Shown here in pieces: positions 53,929 to 63,878 of a stretch of DNA of 64,000 nucleotides. Position numbers and translations under genes: made by a program. Source of the DNA: Pseudoalteromonas sp. XI10 (GTDB taxonomy: Bacteria; Pseudomonadota; Gammaproteobacteria; Enterobacterales; Alteromonadaceae). Location of the stretch: the NCBI RefSeq assembly GCF_001469895.1, contig NZ_LOPY01000011.1, positions 1-64,000 on the forward strand, read 5' to 3'. Each line of letters starts with the position of its first letter. Within the stretch, counting starts at the first letter, position 1. The notes below the pieces were generated by a model. It had not been told where the DNA came from and made no database searches. It worked only from the letters and a program-made list of their open reading frames with translations.

Positions 53929-54756
53929 CTAACCGTAACGGCCTGTAATGTAGTCTTCTGTTTTCTTCTTGCTTGGTGTTGTAAATAACGTATTGGTATC
54001 TGAATACTCAATCAACTCACCCATGTACATAAACGCAGTTTGGTCTGATACACGAGCAGCCTGTTGCATGTTGTGAGTAACGATTACCACGGTAAACTTA
54101 TTCTTTAAGTCGTTAATTAGCTCTTCGATAACTAAAGTAGAAATTGGATCTAGTGCCGATGTAGGCTCATCCAGAAGTAGTACTTCAGGCTCGATAGCAA
54201 TTGAGCGAGCAATAACAAGACGCTGTTGCTGACCACCCGATAGGCCAAATGCACTATCGTGTAAACGGTCTTTAACTTCATCCCATAACGCCGCGCCACG
54301 TAAAGATTGTTCAACCACTTCGTCTAGTTTACGCTTTTCTTTAATACCTTGTAAGCGTAGGCCATAAACGACATTTTCGTAGATTGATTTTGGAAATGGA
54401 TTAGGACGTTGGAATACCATCCCGACATTTCTTCGTAGTGCAGCAACATCTACATTCTTATCATAGATATTGTGACCATGTAGTAAGATCTCACCATCAA
54501 TACGACAGCTATCAACAAGGTCGTTCATACGGTTGATACAACGTAAAAGTGTTGATTTACCACAACCCGATGGACCGATAAATGCTGTTACCTGACCTTT
54601 CGGGATGTTCATATTTACGCCGCTAAGCGCTTGTTTATCACCGTAGTATAGATCTAAGTTTTTAATCTCTAACGCTGTTTGTTCTGCAGTTAGGTTATCT
54701 AAATCTAGCTTTGCCGCGCTTTTCGCTTGGTTTACTTGTGGTGCAACTGTAATCAT
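53929..54756 (-). CDS. pstB: Phosphate ABC transporter ATPase PstB
   Basis: Cytoplasmic ATPase of the Pst high-affinity phosphate importer. The 275-residue protein has Walker [10 protein letters not shown] (about 62), the signature LSGGQQQR, Walker [12 protein letters not shown] and the switch [16 protein letters not shown]. An N-terminal extension of about 25 residues precedes the conserved domain. It is 26 bases after pstA. Confidence 0.97.
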   Translation of the reverse strand: MITVAPQVNQAKSAAKLDLDNLTAEQTALEIKNLDLYYGDKQALSGVNMNIPKGQVTAFIGPSGCGKSTLLRCINRMNDLVDSCRIDGEILLHGHNIYDKNVDVAALRRNVGMVFQRPNPFPKSIYENVVYGLRLQGIKEKRKLDEVVEQSLRGAALWDEVKDRLHDSAFGLSGGQQQRLVIARSIAIEPEVLLLDEPTSALDPISTLVIEELINDLKNKFTVVIVTHNMQQAARVSDQTAFMYMGELIEYSDTNTLFTTPSKKKTEDYITGRYG

Positions 54757-54782
54757 CTCTGTCTACCTATAAAAATTCTGTA

Positions 54783-56432
54783 TTAATGCTCAAGAGCTCT
54801 AAACTTTTCGCGTAAGTGGTTACGAATACCAATCGCGGTGATATTCAGGGCGATAATTACTGATACCAGTAAGAATGCCGTGGCATATACCAGCGGACGT
54901 GCCGCTTCTACGTTAGGGCTTTGGAAACCAACATCGTAAATGTGGAAACCTAAGTGCATAAATTTTCTATCTAAATGTATGTATGGGAAGTTACCGTCAA
55001 GTGGCAGTGTTGGCGCCATCTTAACAACACCAACAAGCATTAGTGGTGCTACTTCACCGGCTGCACGTGCAACCGCTAAGATTAAACCTGTCATAATCGC
55101 TGGGCTTGCCATCGGAATGATGATGCGCCATAGCGTTTCTGCTTTTGTTGCGCCAAGTGCTAATGAGCCATGACGAACCGTACTTGGAATACGTGATAAA
55201 CCTTCTTCAGTCGAAACAATAACAACAGGAAGCGTTAAAATTGCTAGCGTTAAAGCAGACCAAATCACACCAGGCGTACCAAATACTGGGCTTGGCGACG
55301 ACTCAGGGTAGAACAATTGGTCAATACTGCCACCTAGCATGTATACAAAGAAACCTAGACCAAATACACCGTATACAATCGAAGGTACACCCGCAAGGTT
55401 GATTACCGCGATACGGATCATCTTAGTCACGGCATTTTTTGCTGCATATTCATGTAAGTAAATCGCTGCAACAACACCAAACGGCGTCACAATCACTGCC
55501 ATTAGTAATACCATGAACACGGTACCGAAAATTGCCGGGAATACACCACCTTCAGTGTTAGCTTCACGTGGGTCATCAGCTACAAACTTACCAAGTTGTA
55601 CAAAGTAGTGACCAAGCTTAGCAAAGAAGCCCATGTCATTAGGGAACCACACATCAAGAACTTGATACAGAGGTAAAGTAACCACTTCACCACGCATGTC
55701 TCTTACAGTTACTTGGTCACGCTTTGCTTGTTTACGAAGCGCGAATAACTGCTTTTCTAACACTGTGTACTCAGAACGTAGCTCAGCACGCGCTTGTGCA
55801 AGCTCAGCAACACGCTCATCGGTTAGTTCGTTATCAAGCTGGTATGCTTTTTCTCTTAAACGTAAACGCTCAAGTTCATAGTTAATATGACCAATATCAC
55901 CATTTTGTAAGTCTAACGCTTGGTCATTCAGGTCAACAGCACGGTCTACAAGATCATAAAGCACGTCGATTTTGTTATCAGTGATAACTTCACCGTCTTT
56001 AATAACCTGTTCTACATAACCGTAGAAGTTACCGTTTTTACTACGCTCGAATACAGCAAGCTCAGCTGGCGCAGTACGCGATGTGATGTCTGTCTCTAGT
56101 ACCCAACGGAAATCTAGAGCTACGTACTCACGGTTACCTGTTTTAATCAATAAACGCTCTAGTTGCTCTTTATCGTAATGAGATAAATCAACGCCCGTCG
56201 CCTCAATACGTGATTTTGCAACTAGTTCACGGTCATAAATTTCACCGATAACGGTTTGTTTTTCAACTGAGCCTTGCAGCTCAAATTGCACTACTTCTGA
56301 TGGCCAGAAAAAGCTTAAACCTTTCCAAGCAATCATGGCTAGTAAGCCAAGAACCGAGATTAAACTGATGCTTACCGCACCGCCGGTCATCCAAATCCAA
56401 GGAGAACCAGACTTAAACCACTGCTTTACCAT
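54783..56432 (-). CDS. pstA: Phosphate ABC transporter permease PstA (extended form)
   Basis: Second permease of the Pst importer. The 549-residue protein is far longer than E. coli PstA (296): after a first membrane segment it carries an insert of about 220 periplasmic, helix-rich residues. The permease core with GGVFPAIFGTVFMVLLMAVI and TLPVVIVSTEEGLSRIPSTV follows. GGAGAG seven bases before ATG 56432 fits; a GTG at 56447 is less likely. Long PstA forms are known in related gammaproteobacteria. Confidence 0.9.
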   Translation of the reverse strand: MVKQWFKSGSPWIWMTGGAVSISLISVLGLLAMIAWKGLSFFWPSEVVQFELQGSVEKQTVIGEIYDRELVAKSRIEATGVDLSHYDKEQLERLLIKTGNREYVALDFRWVLETDITSRTAPAELAVFERSKNGNFYGYVEQVIKDGEVITDNKIDVLYDLVDRAVDLNDQALDLQNGDIGHINYELERLRLREKAYQLDNELTDERVAELAQARAELRSEYTVLEKQLFALRKQAKRDQVTVRDMRGEVVTLPLYQVLDVWFPNDMGFFAKLGHYFVQLGKFVADDPREANTEGGVFPAIFGTVFMVLLMAVIVTPFGVVAAIYLHEYAAKNAVTKMIRIAVINLAGVPSIVYGVFGLGFFVYMLGGSIDQLFYPESSPSPVFGTPGVIWSALTLAILTLPVVIVSTEEGLSRIPSTVRHGSLALGATKAETLWRIIIPMASPAIMTGLILAVARAAGEVAPLMLVGVVKMAPTLPLDGNFPYIHLDRKFMHLGFHIYDVGFQSPNVEAARPLVYATAFLLVSVIIALNITAIGIRNHLREKFRALEH

Positions 56433-56447
56433 GTCGTGTCTCTCCAC

Positions 56448-58682
56448 CTACATTGAACTGTATTTATCACGCAGTTGCTGACGAACAAACTCAGCCACTG
56501 TGTTGAAAATGAATGTGAATATGAATAATACAAATGCTGCTAAGAATAGAATGCGATAATGCGAGCTACCTACCTCAGACTCAGGCATTTCTACCGCGAT
56601 ATTCGCTGCAAGTGTTCTCATACCCTGGAAGATACTCCAGTCCATAATAGGTGTATTACCTGTTGCCATTAGTACAATCATTGTTTCACCTACAGCACGA
56701 CCTAGACCCATCATTACTGCTGAGAAGATACCTGGGCTTGCTGTTAGTAATACTACGCGAACCAATGTTTGCCATTGTGTTGCACCTAGTGCTAATGAAC
56801 CGTTTGATAAGTGCTTAGGAACACTGAATACCGCATCTTCAGCAATTGAGAAGATAGTCGGGATAACAGCAAAGCCCATCGCAATACCAACAACTAGTGA
56901 GTTACGTTGGTCAAACGTCATACCCAGTTCATTGGTTAAGTACTGACGCACATTGCCGTCAAACATCCAAAGCTCAATTGAGTTACTCATCGCAAACGAT
57001 AACCAGCCGATGAAAATAACCACTGGAATAAGTAAAATTGAGTGCGAACCTTCAGGAATACGGTGACGAATTGACGCCGGTAGCTTGTTCCAGCCAAATG
57101 CGGTTAATAAAATAGCGATTGGTAGCAACACCAATAATCCGATAATCGCAGGTAAATGCTCTTCAATTAATGGGGCTAACCAAAGACCCGCTAAGAAACC
57201 TAGGATTACCGTTGGTAATGCTTCCATGATTTCTACAGTCGGCTTAACCACTTTACGTAATTCACTCGACATAAAGTACGCAGTGTAAATTGCCGCTGAA
57301 AGTGCAATTGGTACCGCAAATAACATTGCGTACATTGCCGCTTTAATCGTACCGAACGAAATTGGCACTAATGAGAACTTAGATTCAAAGTCATCACTTG
57401 CAGACGTTGACTGCCAAATGTAGCCCGGCTCTGGGTAACCTTCGTACCATACTTCTTGCCACAACGCAGACCAAGTTACTTCTGGGTGCTCGTTATGGAT
57501 TTCAATTACTTTTAGCGCGTCATCAGCAAGAATAAGTGCCGCATTTGAACGTGGCGCAATGGCAAAGTTTTGAATTGGACCTTCGCTTACTTTACCTTGC
57601 CACAGTTTGGCATCGCTAGTTGTATAATAAATACCTAGCTCACCGTTAGCGCCTGCTGTGAAGAAGGTACGACGGTAGAACTCGGTGAAAATGTTTAGTT
57701 TCGATTGCTTGCTGGTTTCAAAAGCACGGATCTTTTGGAACTGGCGGCCATTTTCAGTGTTTACTTCAAACCACTGTGAAACTTCGCCATTATCGTTAGC
57801 AAGCATCAGTGAGTTGGCACCAGCCAATAGCTGAGTTGAAACTAGGTTCGCGTTTTCTTCGTTAGCTGCAAGCAGTTGGATTTGCTCAACTTCAGAAGGG
57901 TAACGGGTATCGTATACGTAAATTTGATTTGCTGAACGCACGAATGTACGTGTTGTATCTGGTGAGATTAATAGCTCATCAACACGACCTTCGATATCAA
58001 GCTCAGTACGCTCAACAACCCACTCTACTTCGCCAGTGAACATGTTTTCTTCACCCACAAAGCTACTAAATAAAACGCGCTTGTCAGCAGTTAAAGCAAC
58101 AACAGCTGTTTTATCTTCGTAGTGACTAAATGCAAATTTAGTGATTGCCGCACCTTGCTCATCAACTTCAAGCGCCATATCACCTAATGGGTAATCTAAG
58201 CGTGGTGTTAACTTGCGTTGGTTGTTCGGGAATGTCACCAAGAATTTTGGCGCAACCACAACCACAGAGCCATTTTCTAGGCCGTATGCGTATTGCCCCT
58301 GAAACGGTGCAGAGCTTGCAAAGCTGCTCACATCGCTTGGTAATTCTGTATTAAGAGTGGTGATCTTTTTACCAAATTGCTCTTTTTCAACATTGTAAAA
58401 GTCCACATTACCTTTTTCACCAAGTAAAAAGGCAATTTCTGTTTGTTCTTCAATGCCAAGACCCACAACTTCTGACGCATTTTGTAGTTTTACACTGTTA
58501 CGTGTATCTACTTTTGCTGACTCAAAAATAGGTTGAACAACATAAAGAAGGTAAAAGAATATGAGTAACAATGCTACTAGCACCATTACGCCACCTGCGG
58601 AAATACCCCACTTGGCAAACCTGTCTTTAAATAGACGGCTTCTATCCGTATGAAAGGTAGGTTTATTCGGATTGGAAGTCAT
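56448..58682 (-). CDS. pstC: Phosphate ABC transporter permease PstC (extended form)
   Basis: First permease of the Pst importer. The 744-residue protein has one N-terminal membrane segment (about 28-50), then roughly 380 periplasmic residues with beta-propeller-like repeats (TRLDYPLGDMA, GEVSQWFEVNTENG), then a C-terminal permease with VEIMEALPTVILGFLAGLWL and ALGATQWQTLVRVVLL. E. coli PstC is 319 residues. Start 58682 has AAGGGTG seven bases upstream; the longer frame at 58715 runs through it. No pstS is adjacent. Confidence 0.9.
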   Translation of the reverse strand: MTSNPNKPTFHTDRSRLFKDRFAKWGISAGGVMVLVALLLIFFYLLYVVQPIFESAKVDTRNSVKLQNASEVVGLGIEEQTEIAFLLGEKGNVDFYNVEKEQFGKKITTLNTELPSDVSSFASSAPFQGQYAYGLENGSVVVVAPKFLVTFPNNQRKLTPRLDYPLGDMALEVDEQGAAITKFAFSHYEDKTAVVALTADKRVLFSSFVGEENMFTGEVEWVVERTELDIEGRVDELLISPDTTRTFVRSANQIYVYDTRYPSEVEQIQLLAANEENANLVSTQLLAGANSLMLANDNGEVSQWFEVNTENGRQFQKIRAFETSKQSKLNIFTEFYRRTFFTAGANGELGIYYTTSDAKLWQGKVSEGPIQNFAIAPRSNAALILADDALKVIEIHNEHPEVTWSALWQEVWYEGYPEPGYIWQSTSASDDFESKFSLVPISFGTIKAAMYAMLFAVPIALSAAIYTAYFMSSELRKVVKPTVEIMEALPTVILGFLAGLWLAPLIEEHLPAIIGLLVLLPIAILLTAFGWNKLPASIRHRIPEGSHSILLIPVVIFIGWLSFAMSNSIELWMFDGNVRQYLTNELGMTFDQRNSLVVGIAMGFAVIPTIFSIAEDAVFSVPKHLSNGSLALGATQWQTLVRVVLLTASPGIFSAVMMGLGRAVGETMIVLMATGNTPIMDWSIFQGMRTLAANIAVEMPESEVGSSHYRILFLAAFVLFIFTFIFNTVAEFVRQQLRDKYSSM

Positions 58683-58729
58683 CAAAACACCCTTAAATCT
58701 TAACGTTGCGCGCATTATATTTCACCAAG

Positions 58730-58747
58730 ATGACAGTAATGTTACAA
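58730..58747 (-). promoter_or_regulatory. Pho box upstream of pstC
   Basis: The minus strand reads TTGTAACATTACTGTCAT, matching 14 of 18 positions of the E. coli PhoB box (CTGTCATAWAWCTGTCAY). It ends 48 bases before the pstC start, where a PhoB-dependent -10 can follow. It supports phosphate-starvation control of the pst operon. Confidence 0.72.
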
Positions 58748-59030
58748 ACGTCATAATTCAGTGTAATAAAGCGAGTATTTCAGGGACGTATTTTAAAGTT
58801 AAAAAATGACCAAATTGCGACATTACTCTGCGTATTTATAACGACCAAATTGACAAGCTAACAAACTGTTATAACTAATTTTTTATAACTATATGGAAAA
58901 AATTGGACAAACAATAAATCTGCATCAATACTCAAGATGACTTATTTTTTTCGACAATAAGAATCATTTTTAACCAACGCCTCCTTCCTTTTATTGCATT
59001 TTTCAGAGGCATTTTTATAGAGATATAAGT
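58748..59030. other. Intergenic region between pstC and gcvR-like gene
   Basis: AT-rich divergent region. It has two related stretches, GACCAAATTGCGAC (58807-58820) and GACCAAATTGAC (58843-58854), which may be regulator sites or part of a promoter (TTGACA at 58851). No strong promoter or gene found. Confidence 0.5.
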
Positions 59031-59537
59031 ATGAAGCAGTTAGTTATTACTATTTTGGGGCCAGACAAACCCGGCCTAGTTGAAGACCTTTCAGCCACAA
59101 TTTTAAACCATCATGGTAACTGGTTAAGCAGTAATTTGAGCCACCTTGCAGGTCACTTCGCAGGGATCATTGAGGCAGCAGTACCTGAAGAGCACCTGCA
59201 AGAGCTGCAAGACGCATTGCATAGTTTACCGTATTTAGAAATTAGAATTGAACGCGGCGCCGAAACACTTTCAGAAGAAAAATCTGAACAAATCAATTTT
59301 GTCATTACTGGCAACGACAGACCTGGCATTGTGCAAGAGCTTGCCAGCGTTATTCGTCACAAAGGGGCGAATATCACTCACCTAAATTCAAAACAACAAA
59401 GTGCACCAAACTGGGGTGTGCCAATTTTTAGTGCTGTTGCCACCGTCGCTTTACCAATAGGCATGAACAAGGACGAAGTAATAACTGCACTCGAGTCTAT
59501 CACCACAGACCTGATTGTTGATATTGAGGACGCATAA
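59031..59537 (+). CDS. gcvR: GcvR-like double-ACT regulator
   Basis: A 168-residue protein made of two ACT domains (about 1-80: LVITILGPDKPGLVEDLSAT; about 88-165: FVITGNDRPGIVQELASVI). GcvR binds glycine and antagonises GcvA in control of the glycine cleavage system. The fold also fits a general ligand-binding regulator. No gcv genes are near, and it lies between the pst and ppk genes. It has no DNA-binding domain. Confidence 0.8.
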   Translation: MKQLVITILGPDKPGLVEDLSATILNHHGNWLSSNLSHLAGHFAGIIEAAVPEEHLQELQDALHSLPYLEIRIERGAETLSEEKSEQINFVITGNDRPGIVQELASVIRHKGANITHLNSKQQSAPNWGVPIFSAVATVALPIGMNKDEVITALESITTDLIVDIEDA

Positions 59538-59594
59538 CAGGCAAGTTTATAGGGATATTTAAACTTAAACTAAGCTTTAAAATTAACGACATAC

Positions 59595-59612
59595 ATGTCA
59601 CATAACTGACAT
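59595..59612 (+). promoter_or_regulatory. Pho box 1 upstream of ppk
   Basis: ATGTCACATAACTGACAT matches 15 of 18 positions of the PhoB box consensus. Together with box 2 and an intermediate weaker copy (59615-59632, about 12 of 18) it forms a run of TGTCA-type repeats. Confidence 0.68.
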
Positions 59613-59634
59613 GTATGTCATAAAAGTGATAAAT

Positions 59635-59652
59635 ACGTCATATAAACGTCAT
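59635..59652 (+). promoter_or_regulatory. Pho box 2 upstream of ppk
   Basis: ACGTCATATAAACGTCAT matches 14 of 18 positions of the PhoB box. It ends 45 bases before the ppk start, leaving room for a -10 (TATATT at 59662-59667). PhoB-dependent control of ppk-ppx is the simple reading. Confidence 0.7.
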
Positions 59653-59697
59653 CTGCATCCTCTATATTCTAACTAGCTATAAACGTTGGAAAACCAG

Positions 59698-61779
59698 ATG
59701 AACGCATCACATTCTTCTTCTCAAGCCGTTAACTACTTTGCCAAAGAGCTAAGTTGGCTGTCTTTTAATGAACGCGTGCTGCAAGAAGCTAAAGATAAAT
59801 CTAACCCGATTATTGAGCGCATGCGCTTTTTAGGTATTTACTCAAACAACATGGATGAGTTTTTCCGTGTCCGTGTTGCTGATGTAAAACGCCGAATATT
59901 ACTTAATAAAATTCCTGATGCGAACTTTGAAGAAGACGAAATACTACTTCATCAGATCCAAAGTAAGGTGCTGCAGCTTGGTAAAAAGTTTAACCAAATT
60001 CATAAAGACATTTTAAATGACTTAAACGAGCACAATATTCACGTTGAGTTACCTGAGGAGTTATCTGAATTTCACTTGAGTTGGCTGAAAAAATTCTTCC
60101 ACGATAATGTGCTGCAACACATATTGCCGATTTTACTCTCTGAAAAGAAAGACTACTCAGATCAAATCAACGACACCATGACCTATTTGTTTGTCGAGAT
60201 GACTAACCAAAAAAGTCATTATGCCATGATGGAAGTACCAACCGACCGCGTATCTCGCTTTGTTATTTTGCCACCAGAGAAAACGCGCCGTCACAAAACC
60301 ATTGTGATGCTTGATGACATCATCGCCTACTTTATTCGCGATGTATTTAGCAGCTTTTTTAGCTTTGATGATATTCAATGTTATGCCATCAAACTCACCC
60401 GTGATGCCGAATACAATTTAGATGACGAGCTTGAAGAAGGCTTGCTCGATAAAATGTCAAAAGGTCTAAAACAACGTATTTCTGCAGAGCCTGTGCGCCT
60501 TGTTTATGACGAGAGCATGCCAGCTGAAATGCTTAAAGTGATGAAAAAGCGCCTTAATATAAGCCAACATGATGCGTTGATCCCCGGCGGTCGTTACCGT
60601 AATTTCCGCGATTTCATTGCGTTTCCAAATGTTGGCCGTCAGTATTTAGAAAACAAACCACTGCCTGCATTACAAAGCACGGCTTTTAACAATCACTCAA
60701 GTGTGTTTGATGCCATTTCAGAACAAGATATTTTACTGTATTACCCTTATCACACCTTTAACCATTTACTTGAGTTTGTACGCCAAGCAGCATTTGACCC
60801 AGATGTAACCCAAATTAAGGTCAATATTTACCGTGTTGCTAGTCAGTCTCGCCTAGTTTCTACGCTTATTAATGCAGCAAAAAATGGCAAACACGTAACC
60901 GTTATGGTTGAGCTGAAAGCGCGCTTTGATGAACAAAACAATATTGAATGGGCAAAAACCCTAAGCAATGCCGGTGTTAAAGTGATCTTTGGTATTCCTG
61001 CGCTGAAAGTACACAGTAAGTTATGCGTTATTCACCGTAAAGAAAAGAACAACATAGTGAAATATGCCCATATCGGCACGGGTAACTTCCACGAAAAAAC
61101 CGCCAAAATCTACACTGACTTTAGCTTATTCACCAAGTTTGAAGGCATTAGTGAAGAGTGCGATAGCGTGTTTAAGTTTATCGAAAGCAGCTATAAACCA
61201 TTTCAATTTGATCACTTGATGATTTCGCCAGTCAACGCACGACAAACTATTATGTCGCTAATTGATGCTGAAATAACTAATGTAGAACATGGTAAGGCTG
61301 GCCGAATTACGCTAAAAATAAACAACCTTGTTGATAAAGAGCTGGTTGATCACCTCTACTTTGCCGCTAGACGCGGTGTGAAGATTCGCATTATTGTGCG
61401 TGGCATGTGTTCGTTAGTACCCTCTGCCGTTAACGAAAATATTCGTATTATTAGTATCGTTGACCGCTTTTTAGAGCACCCTCGGGTGATGGTGTTTCAT
61501 AATAATGGCGACGAAAAGGTTTATATTTCATCGGCAGACTGGATGACCCGAAATCTTGATCACCGTGTTGAAGTAGCCGCACCGATTTATGATGAAAAGT
61601 TAAAACAGCTTATTATTGATATTCTTGAGCTACAGTTTAAAGATAGAACAAAAGCACGCATAATCGATAGCGAACAAAAAAACAGCTATGTGCGCCGCGG
61701 CAATCGCAAGAAAATTCGTTCGCAAATTGCCATTTATGACCACCTTAAGAAATGGGAAAGTAACTATAATAATGAATGA
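59698..61779 (+). CDS. ppk: Polyphosphate kinase Ppk1
   Basis: Makes long-chain polyphosphate from ATP. The 693-residue protein has an N-terminal helical domain (ELSWLSFNERVLQEAKDK), a head domain, and two PLD-like C-terminal domains with the phosphohistidine in ALKVHSKLCVIHRK and the second His in YAHIGTGNFHEKTAKIYTD. Start 59698 has a GGA site; a TTG at 59686 is open upstream. It overlaps ppx by eight bases, giving coupled translation. Confidence 0.96.
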   Translation: MNASHSSSQAVNYFAKELSWLSFNERVLQEAKDKSNPIIERMRFLGIYSNNMDEFFRVRVADVKRRILLNKIPDANFEEDEILLHQIQSKVLQLGKKFNQIHKDILNDLNEHNIHVELPEELSEFHLSWLKKFFHDNVLQHILPILLSEKKDYSDQINDTMTYLFVEMTNQKSHYAMMEVPTDRVSRFVILPPEKTRRHKTIVMLDDIIAYFIRDVFSSFFSFDDIQCYAIKLTRDAEYNLDDELEEGLLDKMSKGLKQRISAEPVRLVYDESMPAEMLKVMKKRLNISQHDALIPGGRYRNFRDFIAFPNVGRQYLENKPLPALQSTAFNNHSSVFDAISEQDILLYYPYHTFNHLLEFVRQAAFDPDVTQIKVNIYRVASQSRLVSTLINAAKNGKHVTVMVELKARFDEQNNIEWAKTLSNAGVKVIFGIPALKVHSKLCVIHRKEKNNIVKYAHIGTGNFHEKTAKIYTDFSLFTKFEGISEECDSVFKFIESSYKPFQFDHLMISPVNARQTIMSLIDAEITNVEHGKAGRITLKINNLVDKELVDHLYFAARRGVKIRIIVRGMCSLVPSAVNENIRIISIVDRFLEHPRVMVFHNNGDEKVYISSADWMTRNLDHRVEVAAPIYDEKLKQLIIDILELQFKDRTKARIIDSEQKNSYVRRGNRKKIRSQIAIYDHLKKWESNYNNE

Positions 61780-63259
61780 TTATCCCTCAATTGCTGCCGT
61801 TGATTTAGGCTCAAACAGTTTTCATTTAGTGGTGGCAAGAGAGGTCGATGGCTCTTTGCAAATCTTACATAAAGAGAAACAGCGCGTTTACTTAGCTGAC
61901 GGTTTAGATGATAAAAATCATTTAAGCCAAGAAGCAATCGAACGCGCACTGGCGATTCTTAAGCAATTTGCGACGACCTTGCAGGACTTCCCTTTAGAGA
62001 ACGTCAAAGTAGCCGCCACTTACACATTACGCCGCGCTAAAAATATTCATTCGTTCTTAACCCAAGCAAGTAAAGTGTTTCCTTACCCAATTGAAGTAAT
62101 ATCGGGGCAGGAGGAAGCGCGTTTAATATATCAAGGTGTTGCCCATTACATTCATCACGATGAAAACCGCTTAGTCATTGATATCGGCGGCGGCAGTACT
62201 GAACTCATCATTGGCAAACACTTTAAACATAAATTACTTACTAGCCGCAATATGGGCTGTGTTAGTTACACCAAGCAGTTTTTTGCAGATGGACAAATCA
62301 CTGCTAAGCGCTTTGCCAAAGCTGAAGTTCGTGCAGAGCAAGAACTCGAAGTGATTTTTGCCAATTACTTATCGGCTGGCTGGCAATCTGTGGTGGGAAC
62401 ATCAGGCACTATTAAATCTATCCTTGCCATGATCAATGCTAACGATGCAGATCAAGAGCTGATTACATTAGAGCGATTATTAGAACTAAAAACTCAGTTT
62501 ATTGCAGCTAAACAAATAAAAGCGCTACAAATTGAAGGTCTTACACCTGAGCGGCAAGTGAGTATTTGTGGTGGTTTAGCTATTTTAATTGCGATATTTA
62601 GGCTGTTTAAAATCGAAGCGTTGCAATACAGCGACTTTTCACTTCGTGAAGGCCTGCTACATGAAATGCAGCAAAAGCTCGCCCACAAAGATATTCGCAC
62701 TAATACTATAGCGAACCTATCTGAGCGTAACGCCATAGATAAAGAGCATGCTAACCGCGTCTCGACAACTGCAAAGTGGCTGTTTGAACAAGTAAAAGAG
62801 GCATGGCAACTTACCGATCCTGACTATATCAACTTGCTGGATTGGGCCGCGCAGCTGCATGAAATTGGCTTAGGGGTTAACTCATCAGGGATACATAAGC
62901 ACAGCGCGTATATCGTTGCGAATAGTCAGTTGCCTGGCTTTACGCAGCAACAACAAACCTTGCTCAGTTGCATGATCCGTTTTTATCGTAAAAAAATTCG
63001 TTTAGAAGAGTTTCCTGCACTGCATACCATGCAGCATTATGAAATATTGCAGCTTATTGTGATTTTGCGCTTAGCGGTACTACTAAACCAAAAGCGTATT
63101 ACCGATCAAGGTTTTAAACTTGAGGTAACAGCCAAGCAAAATAGTATGTTCTTAAAGTTTCACAATAAGTGGCTTAAAGAACATACCTTGCTTTTAGCTG
63201 ACTTACAGCAAGAGCAAAAATACCTTAAAAAAGTCGGCTTCTTACTCGATTTTCATTAA
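61772..63259 (+). CDS. ppx: Exopolyphosphatase Ppx/GppA
   Basis: Hydrolyses polyphosphate from the end, or removes a phosphate from pppGpp. The 495-residue protein has the ASKHA ATPase motifs AAVDLGSNSFHLVV (residues 8-21) and VIDIGGGSTELIIG, then the C-terminal HD-like helical domain with DWAAQLHEIGLGVNSSGIHK. Start 61772 overlaps the ppk stop (ATGAATGA). Cotranscribed with ppk and so probably under the same Pho boxes. Confidence 0.95.
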   Translation: MNDYPSIAAVDLGSNSFHLVVAREVDGSLQILHKEKQRVYLADGLDDKNHLSQEAIERALAILKQFATTLQDFPLENVKVAATYTLRRAKNIHSFLTQASKVFPYPIEVISGQEEARLIYQGVAHYIHHDENRLVIDIGGGSTELIIGKHFKHKLLTSRNMGCVSYTKQFFADGQITAKRFAKAEVRAEQELEVIFANYLSAGWQSVVGTSGTIKSILAMINANDADQELITLERLLELKTQFIAAKQIKALQIEGLTPERQVSICGGLAILIAIFRLFKIEALQYSDFSLREGLLHEMQQKLAHKDIRTNTIANLSERNAIDKEHANRVSTTAKWLFEQVKEAWQLTDPDYINLLDWAAQLHEIGLGVNSSGIHKHSAYIVANSQLPGFTQQQQTLLSCMIRFYRKKIRLEEFPALHTMQHYEILQLIVILRLAVLLNQKRITDQGFKLEVTAKQNSMFLKFHNKWLKEHTLLLADLQQEQKYLKKVGFLLDFH

Positions 63260-63280
63260 GCTAATTAATAGATTAATCGA

Positions 63281-63736
63281 TTACATATCCATATGACGGT
63301 TTGAGCTTTGCATCATTTGCTTAAGGCCTTGATGTTCAAGCTCAAGTAAACGTTCGAGCTTTTCTTTGCTTTGCTCTGTATCAGCTCGCGATACCAAGTA
63401 CTCGTATAAGTCGATTACTTTTTGGTGTTGCGTGGTTAAGTAAACCTGAATCGCCTTTTCATCAATTTGCTGATCTGTGCTGATATCGTTAAAAGTAATT
63501 AGCTCTGGGTTTTCAGCAAAATATTCATAGCAATAGGTATCTAGCGTGTTTATTTCAGTAATGGCTTTAAAGCCAACGAGATCTTCTGCTAGTTTCTTCT
63601 CATATTGCAGATAATAGTCCACCAGCATTTGATTATGCTCGTCCAGTAAGTCTTTAACACTGTGGAAATTGGCTGCCATTTGAGTATGAAATAACACGGT
63701 CCAATCATAAACTTGTTGTATTGTTTTAACTTGCAT
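63281..63736 (-). CDS. Conserved hypothetical helical protein
   Basis: A 151-residue soluble, mostly helical protein, with amphipathic helices rich in Gln, Glu and Tyr (KTIQQVYDWTVLFHTQMAAN, LVSRADTEQSKEKLERLLEL). No signal or membrane segment and no motif I recognise. The start at 63736 has AAGGA at good distance; the ATG two codons earlier would touch that site. It converges on ppx. It could be a hemerythrin-like or phasin-like protein, but there is no metal-ligand pattern I can defend. Confidence 0.65.
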   Translation of the reverse strand: MQVKTIQQVYDWTVLFHTQMAANFHSVKDLLDEHNQMLVDYYLQYEKKLAEDLVGFKAITEINTLDTYCYEYFAENPELITFNDISTDQQIDEKAIQVYLTTQHQKVIDLYEYLVSRADTEQSKEKLERLLELEHQGLKQMMQSSNRHMDM

Positions 63737-63824
63737 GTGCATTCCTTATTAAAATCAATTTAATATGACTTTGCATAAATCACACCAGCAATAAAATCTT
63801 TAACTTTCAGCACTTTAAAAATAA

Positions 63825-63867
63825 AGTGTGTAACTTGCAGCAAGTAAAAGCGTACAAGTTACACACT
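63825..63867 (-). terminator. 13-base inverted repeat after the RND gene
   Basis: AGTGTGTAACTTG (63825-63837) and its perfect complement (63855-63867) with a 17-base loop, followed by TTTATTTTTAAA on the minus strand. Probable terminator of the RND pump gene. Confidence 0.78.
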
Positions 63868-63878
63868 GACTGTAAAAT

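Noticed and set aside
58683-58715. Upstream start of pstC at 58715
   Set aside because: This would add 11 residues that contain the AAGGGTG ribosome site of the start at 58682.
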